Below are positions 46,941 through 55,162 of a stretch of DNA of 64,000 nt, in pieces. The stretch is from NCBI RefSeq assembly GCF_004762045.1, contig NZ_SJOM01000007.1, positions 3,833,008 to 3,897,007 on the forward strand, written 5' to 3'. The stretch is from Mycobacterium sp. DL99. Its GTDB lineage: Bacteria > Actinomycetota > Actinomycetes > Mycobacteriales > Mycobacteriaceae. Both the position numbers and the translations under genes were made by a program. Numbering within the stretch: position 1 is the first letter of the stretch; each line of letters begins with the position of its first letter. The notes under the pieces were generated by a model. It saw nothing but the letters and a program-made list of their open reading frames with translations. It was not told where the DNA came from and searched no databases.

Positions 46941-47770
46941 CTCGGCGACCCTTCTGCGGACTGTGGGGGTGGTGGTGTCTGTGATGAAGATGTGACTGGA
47001 GTGACTACTGCGGGTGACGTTAGCGGGCGTTGCCCCATGAGCGCGGTACCGACACGCACACACGTCGATCCGTGTTTGACCGCACTTTCGAGATCTCCGG
47101 ACATCCCCGCCGACAGTTCGAGCCGGTGCTGGTAGTCGCGCTGTACCCGCTCCCGCTCGGCGGCCAGCCGCGCGAACGCGTCGTCGGCATCCCATTCCAG
47201 TGGCGGGATTCCCATCAGACCGGCGAACTCCAACCCCTCGGCGGCGTTCGCTGAACCACAGATTTCGTCGACGAGATCGGGGGCATTCACATCGACACCA
47301 CCCCGCTCGGTGTCCCCGTCGAGACTGATCTGGATGTAGACCCGCAGAGGCTGCGCCCGCCCACCAGCGGCCAGCGCCTCCCCTGCGGCCCGGTCCAGCG
47401 CGGTCAACAGACGCATGCTGTCGACCGAGTGCGCGGTGTGCGCCCACCCCGCGACGGCCCGCGCCTTCTTGCGCTGGATGCGCCCCACCATGTGCCAGCG
47501 AATCGGCACGTCCGGCAATTCGGCGCGAACAGAACCGACTTTATCGGCGGCCTCTTGTTCGCGGGATTCACCAAAAGCGAGGCACCCTAATTGATTGAGA
47601 ATAATGACATCGGAGGCCGGAAAGTATTTCGTAATCGGAAGTAATTCAATTTCATTGACATTTCGCCCGACCGATTCTGCGGCACGCGCCAGGCGCGCCC
47701 GCGCCGCACCGAGCGCGGCGGTCAACTCGGCCGTCCGATCCGCGTCACGCCCGCGCTGCACGGTGCTCAT
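46937..47770 (-). CDS. YggS family pyridoxal phosphate-binding protein
   Basis: 277-aa PLP homeostasis protein (PLPBP/COG0325) with an alanine-racemase-like TIM barrel. The PLP Lys is in LLPITKYFPASD; other family traits are FGESREQEA, PDVPIRWHMVGRIQRKKA, GGVDVNAP and GLMGIPP, and the C-terminal GSTCVRVGTALMGQRP. It is not an enzyme with a known reaction but buffers PLP. The C-terminal 30 residues are low complexity. The segment around the Lys is strikingly AT-rich for this genome, including two TTA Leu codons (47588-47590 and 47642-47644). Confidence 0.93.
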   Translation of the reverse strand: MSTVQRGRDADRTAELTAALGAARARLARAAESVGRNVNEIELLPITKYFPASDVIILNQLGCLAFGESREQEAADKVGSVRAELPDVPIRWHMVGRIQRKKARAVAGWAHTAHSVDSMRLLTALDRAAGEALAAGGRAQPLRVYIQISLDGDTERGGVDVNAPDLVDEICGSANAAEGLEFAGLMGIPPLEWDADDAFARLAAERERVQRDYQHRLELSAGMSGDLESAVKHGSTCVRVGTALMGQRPLTSPAVVTPVTSSSQTPPPPQSAEGSPR

Positions 47771-47803
47771 CTCACCCTCACTCCAGGTTCATTCTGGGAT
47801 CGT

Positions 47804-48514
47804 TCATCGGGACTGCTCCATCCACACCACACTCGCCAGACGTCCGGTCGGTGCGTCCCGGCGATGGCTGAACAGTGCGCGGTCGGCGACCGTGCACCGC
47901 GGGTCCACACCAATCGCGGTGACACCCAAAGCCGTTAATTGCCGGGCAATTCCGGCTCTGAGGTCCAAACCGGGCGTACCCCGCGAGGTGGTGGTGCGCG
48001 AGCCGGGCAGGACGGCCTCCACCTCGGCCGCCATCTGTTCGGGCACCTCGTAATTGGCGCCGCTGACCGCAGGGCCGAGCAGCACCGAGATATCACCGAG
48101 ATGCGCACCGGCGGCCACCATCGCCTCCAGGGTCCGGGCGACGATGCCCTTCTGGGCGCCGACCCGCCCGGCATGGACAGCTGCGATGACCCCGGCGCGC
48201 GCGTCGCCCATTAATACCGGGACGCAATCGGCGGTCACCACGACCAATGCCAAACGCGGCGTCGTCGTCACCAATGCGTCGGCATTATCGACCGCCGTGT
48301 CTCGCGGGCCGTCCACGGTGACCACGTGGTCGCTGTGTACCTGATTCATCCAGACCAGCGCATCGGCCCCGACGGCGGCGGCCAGCCGTCGCCGGTTCTG
48401 GGCCACCGCCCTCGGATCGTCGCCGACGTGGTCGCCGAGGTTGAAGGAATCGAAGGGCGGTGCCGAGACGCCGCCGGCGCGGGTTGTCGTCACCCGCCGA
48501 ATACGAACACTCAC
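47804..48514 (-). CDS. pgeF: purine nucleoside phosphorylase-like LACC1/PgeF protein (YfiH)
   Basis: 236-aa cytosolic protein of the multicopper-like YfiH/DUF152 fold. Active residues: MNQVHSDHVV (His), VTADCVPVLMGDAR (Cys with zinc site) and AAVHAGRVGAQKGIV (His). In this family members act on peptidoglycan precursors that carry the wrong amino acid (PgeF in E. coli) or on purine nucleosides (LACC1), so a quality-control role beside the mur genes makes sense. GTG 48514 (VSVRIRRV); a longer frame overlaps ftsZ. It lies between ftsZ and yggS as in M. tuberculosis. Two TTA codons at 47936 and 48212. Confidence 0.88.
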   Translation of the reverse strand: MSVRIRRVTTTRAGGVSAPPFDSFNLGDHVGDDPRAVAQNRRRLAAAVGADALVWMNQVHSDHVVTVDGPRDTAVDNADALVTTTPRLALVVVTADCVPVLMGDARAGVIAAVHAGRVGAQKGIVARTLEAMVAAGAHLGDISVLLGPAVSGANYEVPEQMAAEVEAVLPGSRTTTSRGTPGLDLRAGIARQLTALGVTAIGVDPRCTVADRALFSHRRDAPTGRLASVVWMEQSR

Positions 48515-48548
48515 AATCCCAGTATCCGAACCCGCCGCCGGGCCCGGC

Positions 48549-49709
48549 TCAGTGCCGCATGAAGGGCGGCACGTCGACATCGTCGTCGGCGATCCCGCCG
48601 TCTCCGTCGCCACCGACACTCACGGTGGCGCCATTCGTGTGTGCCGGGACGCTCACCGCGTCCGTCGGCTCGAACAACGACGTGGTCACCTTGCCCGCCC
48701 GCGCCGAGGCGATCGGCTGGGTCTGTGCCGCGCTGGGGCTGACCACCGGCTTCCGGCTGGGGCCGGCGCTGTCGAAGCCGGCCGCGATGACCGTGACCCG
48801 AACCTCGTCGCCGAGCGAATCGTCGATCACCGTGCCGAAGATGATGTTGGCCTCGGGATGGGCCGCATCCTGCACCAGCGAGGCGGCCTCGTTGATCTCG
48901 AACAGACCCAGGTCGCTACCGCCGGCCACCGACAGCAGCACGCCCTGCGCACCTTCCATCGACGCTTCCAGCAGCGGTGAGTTGATCGCAATCTCGGCCG
49001 CCTTGAGCGCACGGCCGTCGCCGCGTGCCGAGCCGATACCCATCAACGCCGTGCCCGCCCCACTCATCACACCCTTGACGTCGGCGAAGTCGACGTTGAT
49101 CAGGCCGGGTGTGGTGATCAGGTCGGTGATGCCCTGAACACCGTTGAGCAGCACCTCGTCGGCGCTGCGGAACGCGTCCATCAACGACACCGCGGCATCG
49201 CCCATCTGGAGCAGCCGATCGTTGGGGATGACGATGAGGGTGTCGCAGCTCTCGCGCAACGACTGAATCCCGTTCTCGGCCTGGTTGCTTCGCCGCTTGC
49301 CCTCGAACGAGAACGGCCGCGTCACTACACCGACGGTCAGCGCGCCGAGCTTGCGCGCGATCGATGCGACGACGGGCGCGCCACCGGTTCCGGTGCCGCC
49401 ACCCTCGCCCGCGGTGACGAAAACCATGTCGGCGCCGCGCAACAGCTCCTCGATGTCGTCCTTGGCGTCCTCGGCGGCCTTGCGGCCCACCTCGGGGTCC
49501 GCCCCGGCGCCGAGTCCGCGGGTGGAATCGCGGCCGACGTCGAGCTTGACGTCAGCGTCGCTCATGAGCAGTGCCTGTGCGTCGGTATTGATGGCGATGA
49601 ACTCGACGCCCTTGAGGCCCTGTTCGATCATCCGGTTGACGGCGTTGACACCGCCGCCGCCGATACCAACCACCTTGATTACCGCTAGGTAGTTATGCGG
49701 GGGGGTCAT
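48549..49709 (-). CDS. ftsZ: cell division GTPase FtsZ
   Basis: Tubulin-like GTPase that builds the Z-ring. 386 aa. The tubulin signature is AGEGGGTGTGGAPV; T-loops and the synergy loop NVDFADVKGVMSGAG are present, and the C-terminal tail DDVDVPPFMRH binds SepF, FtsW and others. ATG preceded by GGGAGGA. It is the only dcw gene with a sizeable 5' gap (180 bp to ftsQ), where a promoter can sit; elsewhere in the cluster the genes touch. Confidence 0.98.
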   Translation of the reverse strand: MTPPHNYLAVIKVVGIGGGGVNAVNRMIEQGLKGVEFIAINTDAQALLMSDADVKLDVGRDSTRGLGAGADPEVGRKAAEDAKDDIEELLRGADMVFVTAGEGGGTGTGGAPVVASIARKLGALTVGVVTRPFSFEGKRRSNQAENGIQSLRESCDTLIVIPNDRLLQMGDAAVSLMDAFRSADEVLLNGVQGITDLITTPGLINVDFADVKGVMSGAGTALMGIGSARGDGRALKAAEIAINSPLLEASMEGAQGVLLSVAGGSDLGLFEINEAASLVQDAAHPEANIIFGTVIDDSLGDEVRVTVIAAGFDSAGPSRKPVVSPSAAQTQPIASARAGKVTTSLFEPTDAVSVPAHTNGATVSVGGDGDGGIADDDVDVPPFMRH

Positions 49710-49795
49710 GGATCGTCTTCCTCCCAGGTCGGGTGTTCATGGCCGCCGAACTCTCCTCCTGCAAACCCTCAACCTCAACCATAGGCTTAGAGTTA

Positions 49796-49801
49796 TGTCA
49801 A
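49796..49801 (-). promoter_or_regulatory. candidate -35 element of an ftsZ promoter
   Basis: TTGACA on the minus strand, followed by about 17 bases of TAACTC/AAGCCT-type sequence and a TTGAGGTTGAGG direct repeat before the Shine-Dalgarno. No clear TANNNT -10 at normal spacing, so this is only suggestive. ftsZ is known in mycobacteria to have its own promoters. Confidence 0.35.
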
Positions 49802-49889
49802 GTAGTTCCGCGCAAACAGAACGGTAGGGGGCCGACGCCGGTGATCGCGGCAGGCGCGCCGACGCGCCGCGCGGCAATTTTCCGCGGAT

Positions 49890-50849
49890 CTACTTGACAG
49901 TCGGCAGATCCGGGCTGGACACGTCATACGTATGACCCGGCTGGGTCAGCAGGGCCGCCAGCTTCAGCGCCTTCTCGTCGGTCCGATCGTTGGTCCCCCA
50001 CACCACCACTCGGCCGTCGGCGAGCGTCAGCGCGATCGAGGCCACCGACGGCGCGGCAATCCGGCCCACCTGTGCCACGACATCGGGCGGCAGGGCCAAC
50101 ATCACCTCGAGCGCGGCCTTGGTCGCCGGATCCGTCGGGCCCGGATTGTCGGCGTCCAGGTACGGCAGCGTCGGCGGTGGCGGCTCGGTGGCGAAATCCA
50201 CACCGTCGCGGTCGAACAGGTGAGGACCGTCGGGATAGTCCTTGACCACCACCGGAACCCGCTCGACGACCGTGATCCTCAGCGTCGAGGGATACTCACG
50301 CTGGACCCGTGCCGTGGCGACGCGGCGGATCGTGGCCACCCGCTCGGCGACCGCGTCCGTGTTGACCTGCAACAGCGGCGTGCCCGGTGCCACCGCGGCA
50401 GCGGCCAGCACCTGCTCCTGCGGCACCGCGGCCGCACCACTGACCTCGACATTCCGCGCCGACATCACCGGCGTGAAGTACAGAACCAGACCCAACGCCA
50501 CCGCGACCACACTCGCCAGCGCAGACCACAGCAACACCTTCAGGCCACGAATAGTGCTGCGGGTCACAGCATTCGGAGCGTCTGCAGACTGCCCGACCAC
50601 CTTGCGCTTGGCCTCACGGCGGGCATGTTCGATCGCCACTGCCCGGTCCCGCGCGGCTCGTCGCTCCGCGCGCTCGCGCCGGGCACGCCGGCGCGGGCCT
50701 TCGAAATCGCCTTCCGCCTCGGGCGGCGTATCGGTCTCAGTCGCGGGCGGCACATCGGACCCAGCCGGGCCGGATGCGGAAGCCTCGGTCGAAGCCTCGC
50801 CGGGAACGTCGGTCGCCTCCTCGGGACCGTCAGAACCCGTCTCGGTCAC
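49890..50849 (-). CDS. ftsQ: cell division protein FtsQ
   Basis: 319-aa bitopic protein of the divisome. About 150 N-terminal residues are cytosolic, acidic then very basic (RRRARRERAERRAARDRAV), then one membrane helix (VLLWSALASVVAVALGLVLYFTPV), then a POTRA domain beginning SARNVEVSGAAAVPQEQVLAAA and the FtsQ/DivIB beta domain (RVQREYPSTLRITVVERVPVV). The start overlaps the murC stop (ATGA). Confidence 0.95.
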   Translation of the reverse strand: MTETGSDGPEEATDVPGEASTEASASGPAGSDVPPATETDTPPEAEGDFEGPRRRARRERAERRAARDRAVAIEHARREAKRKVVGQSADAPNAVTRSTIRGLKVLLWSALASVVAVALGLVLYFTPVMSARNVEVSGAAAVPQEQVLAAAAVAPGTPLLQVNTDAVAERVATIRRVATARVQREYPSTLRITVVERVPVVVKDYPDGPHLFDRDGVDFATEPPPPTLPYLDADNPGPTDPATKAALEVMLALPPDVVAQVGRIAAPSVASIALTLADGRVVVWGTNDRTDEKALKLAALLTQPGHTYDVSSPDLPTVK

Positions 50850-52306
50850 GGCGCACCCATCGGGGGACGGCCCGGGGCACTGCGGTTCTCCTTGATGCCG
50901 AGTTCGGTCAGGATCTCCTTGCCCAGCATGGTCACGTCGCCGGCACCCATGGTGAGCACCACGTCACCGGGGCGCGCGGAAGCCGCCACCGCGGCGGCGA
51001 CCGCCGAGAAATCCGGAACATAGGTGACCGCCGAGCTGACATGCTCGGCGACGGTGGCGCCGCTGATGCCGGGCAGTGGCTGCTCACGCGCGCCGTAGAC
51101 GTCGAGCACGAAGACCTCGTCGGCAGCGCTCAGCGCCGATCCGAACTCGGTCGCGAAAGTCGCTGTGCGCGAGTACAAATGCGGTTGGAAGGCGACGAGG
51201 ACGCGGCCGCCGGTCTGGTCCACCACGGTCCGGGCCGCCTCGAGGGTGGCCCGCACCTCGGTGGGATGGTGCGCATAGTCGTCAAAGACCCGGACACCGC
51301 CGAGTGAGCCCACCAGCTCGAAACGCCGCCGCACACCCTCGAATCCGGCCAGTCCGTCGAGAACGGCCTCCGCGGGTGCGCCCACCTCGATGGCGGCCAG
51401 CAGCGCACCGAGTGCGTTGAGCGCCATGTGCCGGCCGGGCACCGCGAGCCGGATCGCGCGCGGGTGCGGCTCACCGGCGAGCTGGATGTGGGCCACCGCC
51501 CCGGTCCCCTGCTGCTCCCAGCTCAATAAGGTGCCGGCCAGATCGTCGGCGGGCGTGCTGCCGTACCGCAACACCCGGATACCCAGTGAGGCAGTGTGTT
51601 CGGCGAGGGCAGCGGCTCCCGGATCATCGGTACACACCACGAGGGCACCGCCCGGCGCGATGCGGTCGACGAACGCGGAGAACACCGCGGTGTAGGCCTC
51701 CTCACTGCCGAAGAAATCCAGGTGGTCGGCCTCGATGTTGGTGACCACCGCGACATTCGGGGTGTACTCCAGCAGCGAGCCGTCACTCTCGTCAGCCTCG
51801 GCGACAAAGCACTTCCCGCTGCCGTGATGGGCATTTGTGCCTGCCTCGCCCAGTTCACCGCCCACGGCGAAGGACGGGTCGAAACCGCTGTGCTGCAACG
51901 CCACGATGAGCATCGACGTGGTGGTGGTCTTACCGTGGGTGCCCGTCACCATCAACGTGGTGTAACCGGCCATGAGCTTGGCCAGCACCACCGGGCGCAG
52001 GATCACCGGGATTCCGCGGCGCCGGGCCTCGACCAGTTCCGGGTTGGTCTTGGGGATCGCGGCGTGGGTGGTGACGACCGCGGTCGGCCCGCCGGGCAAC
52101 AGATCCAGCGACGACGCGTCGTGGCCGATCCTGATCTCGGCACCGCGGGCCCGCAGGGCCACCACGCCACGCGACTCCTTGGCGTCCGAGCCGGACACCA
52201 GGCCACCCCGGTCCAGCAGGATGCGGGCCACGCCCGACATCCCGGCTCCCCCGATCCCGACCATGTGCACCCGCTGCAATTCAGCCGGAAGTGAATTACC
52301 GTTCAC
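50846..52306 (-). CDS. murC: UDP-N-acetylmuramate--L-alanine ligase
   Basis: First amino acid addition of the peptidoglycan stem. 486 aa. Rossmann-type domain VHMVGIGGAGMSGVA, ATP P-loop VTGTHGKTTTTSML, Mg-binding AEADESDGS and IEADHLDFFG, C-terminal domain with FDDYAHHPTEVRAT. In mycobacteria it also accepts glycine with N-glycolyl precursors. GTG start overlapping the murG stop (GTGA). Confidence 0.97.
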   Translation of the reverse strand: MNGNSLPAELQRVHMVGIGGAGMSGVARILLDRGGLVSGSDAKESRGVVALRARGAEIRIGHDASSLDLLPGGPTAVVTTHAAIPKTNPELVEARRRGIPVILRPVVLAKLMAGYTTLMVTGTHGKTTTTSMLIVALQHSGFDPSFAVGGELGEAGTNAHHGSGKCFVAEADESDGSLLEYTPNVAVVTNIEADHLDFFGSEEAYTAVFSAFVDRIAPGGALVVCTDDPGAAALAEHTASLGIRVLRYGSTPADDLAGTLLSWEQQGTGAVAHIQLAGEPHPRAIRLAVPGRHMALNALGALLAAIEVGAPAEAVLDGLAGFEGVRRRFELVGSLGGVRVFDDYAHHPTEVRATLEAARTVVDQTGGRVLVAFQPHLYSRTATFATEFGSALSAADEVFVLDVYGAREQPLPGISGATVAEHVSSAVTYVPDFSAVAAAVAASARPGDVVLTMGAGDVTMLGKEILTELGIKENRSAPGRPPMGAP

Positions 52307-53532
52307 TGCAGCTTCTTTCGTTGAGCACGGGCGATATCTAGGGCGACCTGCGCCACCCGCCTCGCGGCGTCGGGATGACCCGACAACGAGGCAGCGGCCG
52401 TCATCGCAGCCAACCGCGCGTCGTCGGTCATCAGGCTTGCCACCGTATCGGCCACGAATCCGCCGGTGAGCTGGGCATCGTCGACGACAATGCCGCCACC
52501 CGCCGACACCACCGGTAGCGCGTTGAGCCGCTGCTCACCGTTGCCGATCGGCAGCGGGACGTACACCGCAGGCAGTCCGACGGCGGTCACCTCAGCCACC
52601 GTCATCGCTCCGGAACGGCAGATCGCCAGATCTGCCGCGGCATAGGCCAGGTCCATCCGGTCCAGGTACGGCACCGCGACGTAGGCCGGTGCGCCCGCCG
52701 CAGCCGGCGGCAGGTCGAGCGTGTTCTTCGGCCCGTGCGCGTGCAGAACCGAAACTCCCGCCGCACCAAGGGCTTCGGCAGCCGACGACACCGCACGGTT
52801 GATCGACTGCGCCCCCTGCGACCCACCGAACACCAACAGCACCTTGGCGTCGGGGGTGAATCCGAAGAATGCCCTGGCCTCGGCCCGCAAGGCGGCCCGG
52901 TCCAGTGAGGTGATCGCCGCGCGCACGGGCACTCCGACCACCTCGACCTTGCGCAGTCCGGGCTCGGGCACCGCCGAGAGCACACGTCGTGCCGATACCG
53001 CGCCGACGCGGTTGGCCAGGCCGGCGCTGGCGTTGGCCTCGTGGACCACCACCGGGATGGCACGACGACGACCGTGCAGGCCGAAGCCGCCACGGGCGGC
53101 GAGGTACGCCGGCAGCGCGACGTAGCCGCCGAACCCGATCACCACGTCGGCCTCGACACCGGCCAGGACCGAACGGGTCTGCCGGATTGCGGTGCGCACG
53201 CGCAGCGGCAACCGCACGAGGTCTCCCGACGGCTTGCGCGGAAGCGGCACCGGGGTGATCAGCTCGAGGTCATAGCCGCGCTGTGGCACCAGCCGGGTTT
53301 CCAACCCGCGGGCGGTTCCGAGTGCGGTGATCCGCACCTGCGGATCGAGTTCACGGAGTGCATCGGCCACCGCCATGGCCGGCTCGACGTGACCCGCCGT
53401 GCCGCCACCGGCGAGAACGATGGATATCCCCCGGTCGCTACTCTCCTGCCCCCGAGGACCAGATATCCCGCGCTCGCCACGCTCCTGCCCCCGAGGACCA
53501 GATATCCACCGGTCCGTCTTACCGTCGCTCAC
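52303..53532 (-). CDS. murG: UDP-GlcNAc:lipid I GlcNAc transferase MurG
   Basis: Makes lipid II from lipid I at the inner membrane face. 409 aa. Lipid I site ISIVLAGGGTAGHVEPAMAVA, GFGGYVALPAYLAA, UDP-GlcNAc binding VFGGSQGAQSINRAV, and ICRSGAMTVAEV with IGNGEQRLNA. GTG 53532 overlaps the ftsW stop. The first 37 residues are an N-terminal extension of nearly perfect 13-residue repeats, ISGPRGQERGERG then ISGPRGQESSDRG, before the catalytic domain; M. tuberculosis MurG also has an unrelated extension here. Confidence 0.95.
   Translation of the reverse strand: MSDGKTDRWISGPRGQERGERGISGPRGQESSDRGISIVLAGGGTAGHVEPAMAVADALRELDPQVRITALGTARGLETRLVPQRGYDLELITPVPLPRKPSGDLVRLPLRVRTAIRQTRSVLAGVEADVVIGFGGYVALPAYLAARGGFGLHGRRRAIPVVVHEANASAGLANRVGAVSARRVLSAVPEPGLRKVEVVGVPVRAAITSLDRAALRAEARAFFGFTPDAKVLLVFGGSQGAQSINRAVSSAAEALGAAGVSVLHAHGPKNTLDLPPAAAGAPAYVAVPYLDRMDLAYAAADLAICRSGAMTVAEVTAVGLPAVYVPLPIGNGEQRLNALPVVSAGGGIVVDDAQLTGGFVADTVASLMTDDARLAAMTAAASLSGHPDAARRVAQVALDIARAQRKKLQ
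53423..53507. repeat. in-frame 39-nt tandem repeat in murG
   Basis: Two 39-base units (53423-53461 and 53462-53500) differ at 4 positions, followed by the first bases of a third (GATATCC). Each unit is 13 codons. The shared core CTCCTGCCCCCGAGGACC is in the N-terminal extension, before the catalytic domain. Confidence 0.85.
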
Positions 53533-55157
53533 CCGTAACGCTGACCTTCCAAAGTCCGGGTCCGTTGACCCTGTTTCCGCTGGCCTGCAGGATATCGGAC
53601 CGAGGACCTCCCGCCCCCGGCCGGCTGCTGACCGGCAGCGCGACCCGACCGGCGCACCGGCCGGTCGGCGCCGTGCGGCGAGCGGCGCGTGGCCGCCTGT
53701 CTGGCGCCCGTTTGTTTGGCTCTGGCCTGCTTGCCCGCCTGCTTGCCGGCCGGCTTCGCACCGGCCTTGCCGTTGGGCTTGCCCGCGCTGCCCGAGGGCG
53801 ACTTCCGGCGGTCGTGCAGCCGGTTGCGGGCGGCTTCCAACCGGGTCGGGACGTACGGCTCGGGCAGTGGCAGCCGCAGGAGCCGGGTCATCCGGTCGTC
53901 GCGCCCGGCGCGCAGCGCCGCCACCGCCTCCGGCTCGTGCCGGGCCGCGTTGGTGATCAGCCCCATCATCAGAAGTGTTGTGGCTTGCGCAGATCCACCG
54001 GCAGAGATCAGCGGCAACTGCAGCCCGGTGACCGGCAGCAGACCCACCACATAGCCGACGTTGATGAACATCTGACCGACGATCCACAGCGTGGTGGTCG
54101 CAGTGAGCAGGCGCAGGAACGGATCTGCCGAACGCCGGGCGATGCGCATTCCCGTGTAAGCGAACAGCCCGAACAGCGCCAGCAGCCCCAGGGCGCCGAC
54201 GAACCCCAGCTCCTCGCCGATGATGGCGAAGATGAAGTCGTTGTGCGCGTTGGGCAGATAGTTCCACTTGGCGGTGCCCTGGCCGAGCCCGTCACCGAAG
54301 ATGCCGCCGTTGGCCAGGGCGAACCGGGCCTGCCGGGACTGATAACCGATCCCCTGACCATCGGCCGCCGGGTCCAGCCAGGACTGCACCCGATCCGACC
54401 GGTAGCCCGCGGAGACCGCCAGCACCGCGGCCGCCAACACCGCCGCCAGCAGGGAGGACAGGAACACCCGCAGCGGCAGGCCCGCGTACCAGAGCAGGCC
54501 GAGCAGGATGATGCTCAGCGAGACGGTCTGGCCGAGGTCGGGCTGGGCGACGATCAACGCCAGCGCGATCACCGCGGCGGGCACCAGCGGGATCAACATC
54601 TCGCGCAGCGAGGCCCGCTCCAAGCGCCGGGCCGCCAGCAGGTGCGCACCCCAGATGGCGAAGGCGATCTTGGCCAGCTCCGAGGGCTGCATCGAGAACC
54701 CGGCGACGACAAACCAGCCGCGGGAACCGTTGGCCACCTTGCCGATTCCGGGGATGAGCACCAGGACCAGCAGCACGATGGTGAAGGCGAACCCAGGGAA
54801 CGCCAGCCGGCGCAGGGTGCGCACCGATATCCGCAGGGCCAGGTAGAACGCGATCAGTCCGACAACCGTCCACATCACCTGGCGGCCGAACACCGCCCAG
54901 GGTGACCCGTCGAAGTCGTAGGAGTACACCCCCGACGCCGAGAGGACCATGATCAGTCCCAGCGTGGTGAGCAACGCGGTGACCGCGATGATCAGGTGGA
55001 ACGATGTCATCGGCCGGCCCAGCCAGGCGCCGAACCGGGTGCGCGGAGCGGTGGCCGTCGACGTGGAACTCGCCTCGGCCGATCCGCCCTCGGCAGCGGA
55101 GGTATCGCCGGTTGCGTCATCGCCACGGCGGCGCAACCGGGCCAGGATGCTGGCCAC
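53529..55157 (-). CDS. ftsW: septal peptidoglycan glycosyltransferase FtsW
   Basis: SEDS polymerase with ten membrane helices, acting with PbpB on lipid II. 542 aa. Landmarks: SASGVYSYDFDGSPW, GSRGWFVVAGFSMQPSELAKI, AQPDLGQT, NDFIFAIIGEELGF, and the loop with VTGLQLPLISAGGSA. A cytosolic C-terminal tail of over 110 residues is rich in Lys, Ala, Gly and Arg (KAGAKPAGKQAGKQARAKQ). Mycobacterial FtsW uses its tail to bind FtsZ; this one looks repetitive and of low complexity. GTG start; 5 bases after murD. Confidence 0.95.
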   Translation of the reverse strand: MASILARLRRRGDDATGDTSAAEGGSAEASSTSTATAPRTRFGAWLGRPMTSFHLIIAVTALLTTLGLIMVLSASGVYSYDFDGSPWAVFGRQVMWTVVGLIAFYLALRISVRTLRRLAFPGFAFTIVLLVLVLIPGIGKVANGSRGWFVVAGFSMQPSELAKIAFAIWGAHLLAARRLERASLREMLIPLVPAAVIALALIVAQPDLGQTVSLSIILLGLLWYAGLPLRVFLSSLLAAVLAAAVLAVSAGYRSDRVQSWLDPAADGQGIGYQSRQARFALANGGIFGDGLGQGTAKWNYLPNAHNDFIFAIIGEELGFVGALGLLALFGLFAYTGMRIARRSADPFLRLLTATTTLWIVGQMFINVGYVVGLLPVTGLQLPLISAGGSAQATTLLMMGLITNAARHEPEAVAALRAGRDDRMTRLLRLPLPEPYVPTRLEAARNRLHDRRKSPSGSAGKPNGKAGAKPAGKQAGKQARAKQTGARQAATRRSPHGADRPVRRSGRAAGQQPAGGGRSSVRYPAGQRKQGQRTRTLEGQRYG

Positions 55158-55162
55158 CTCGA

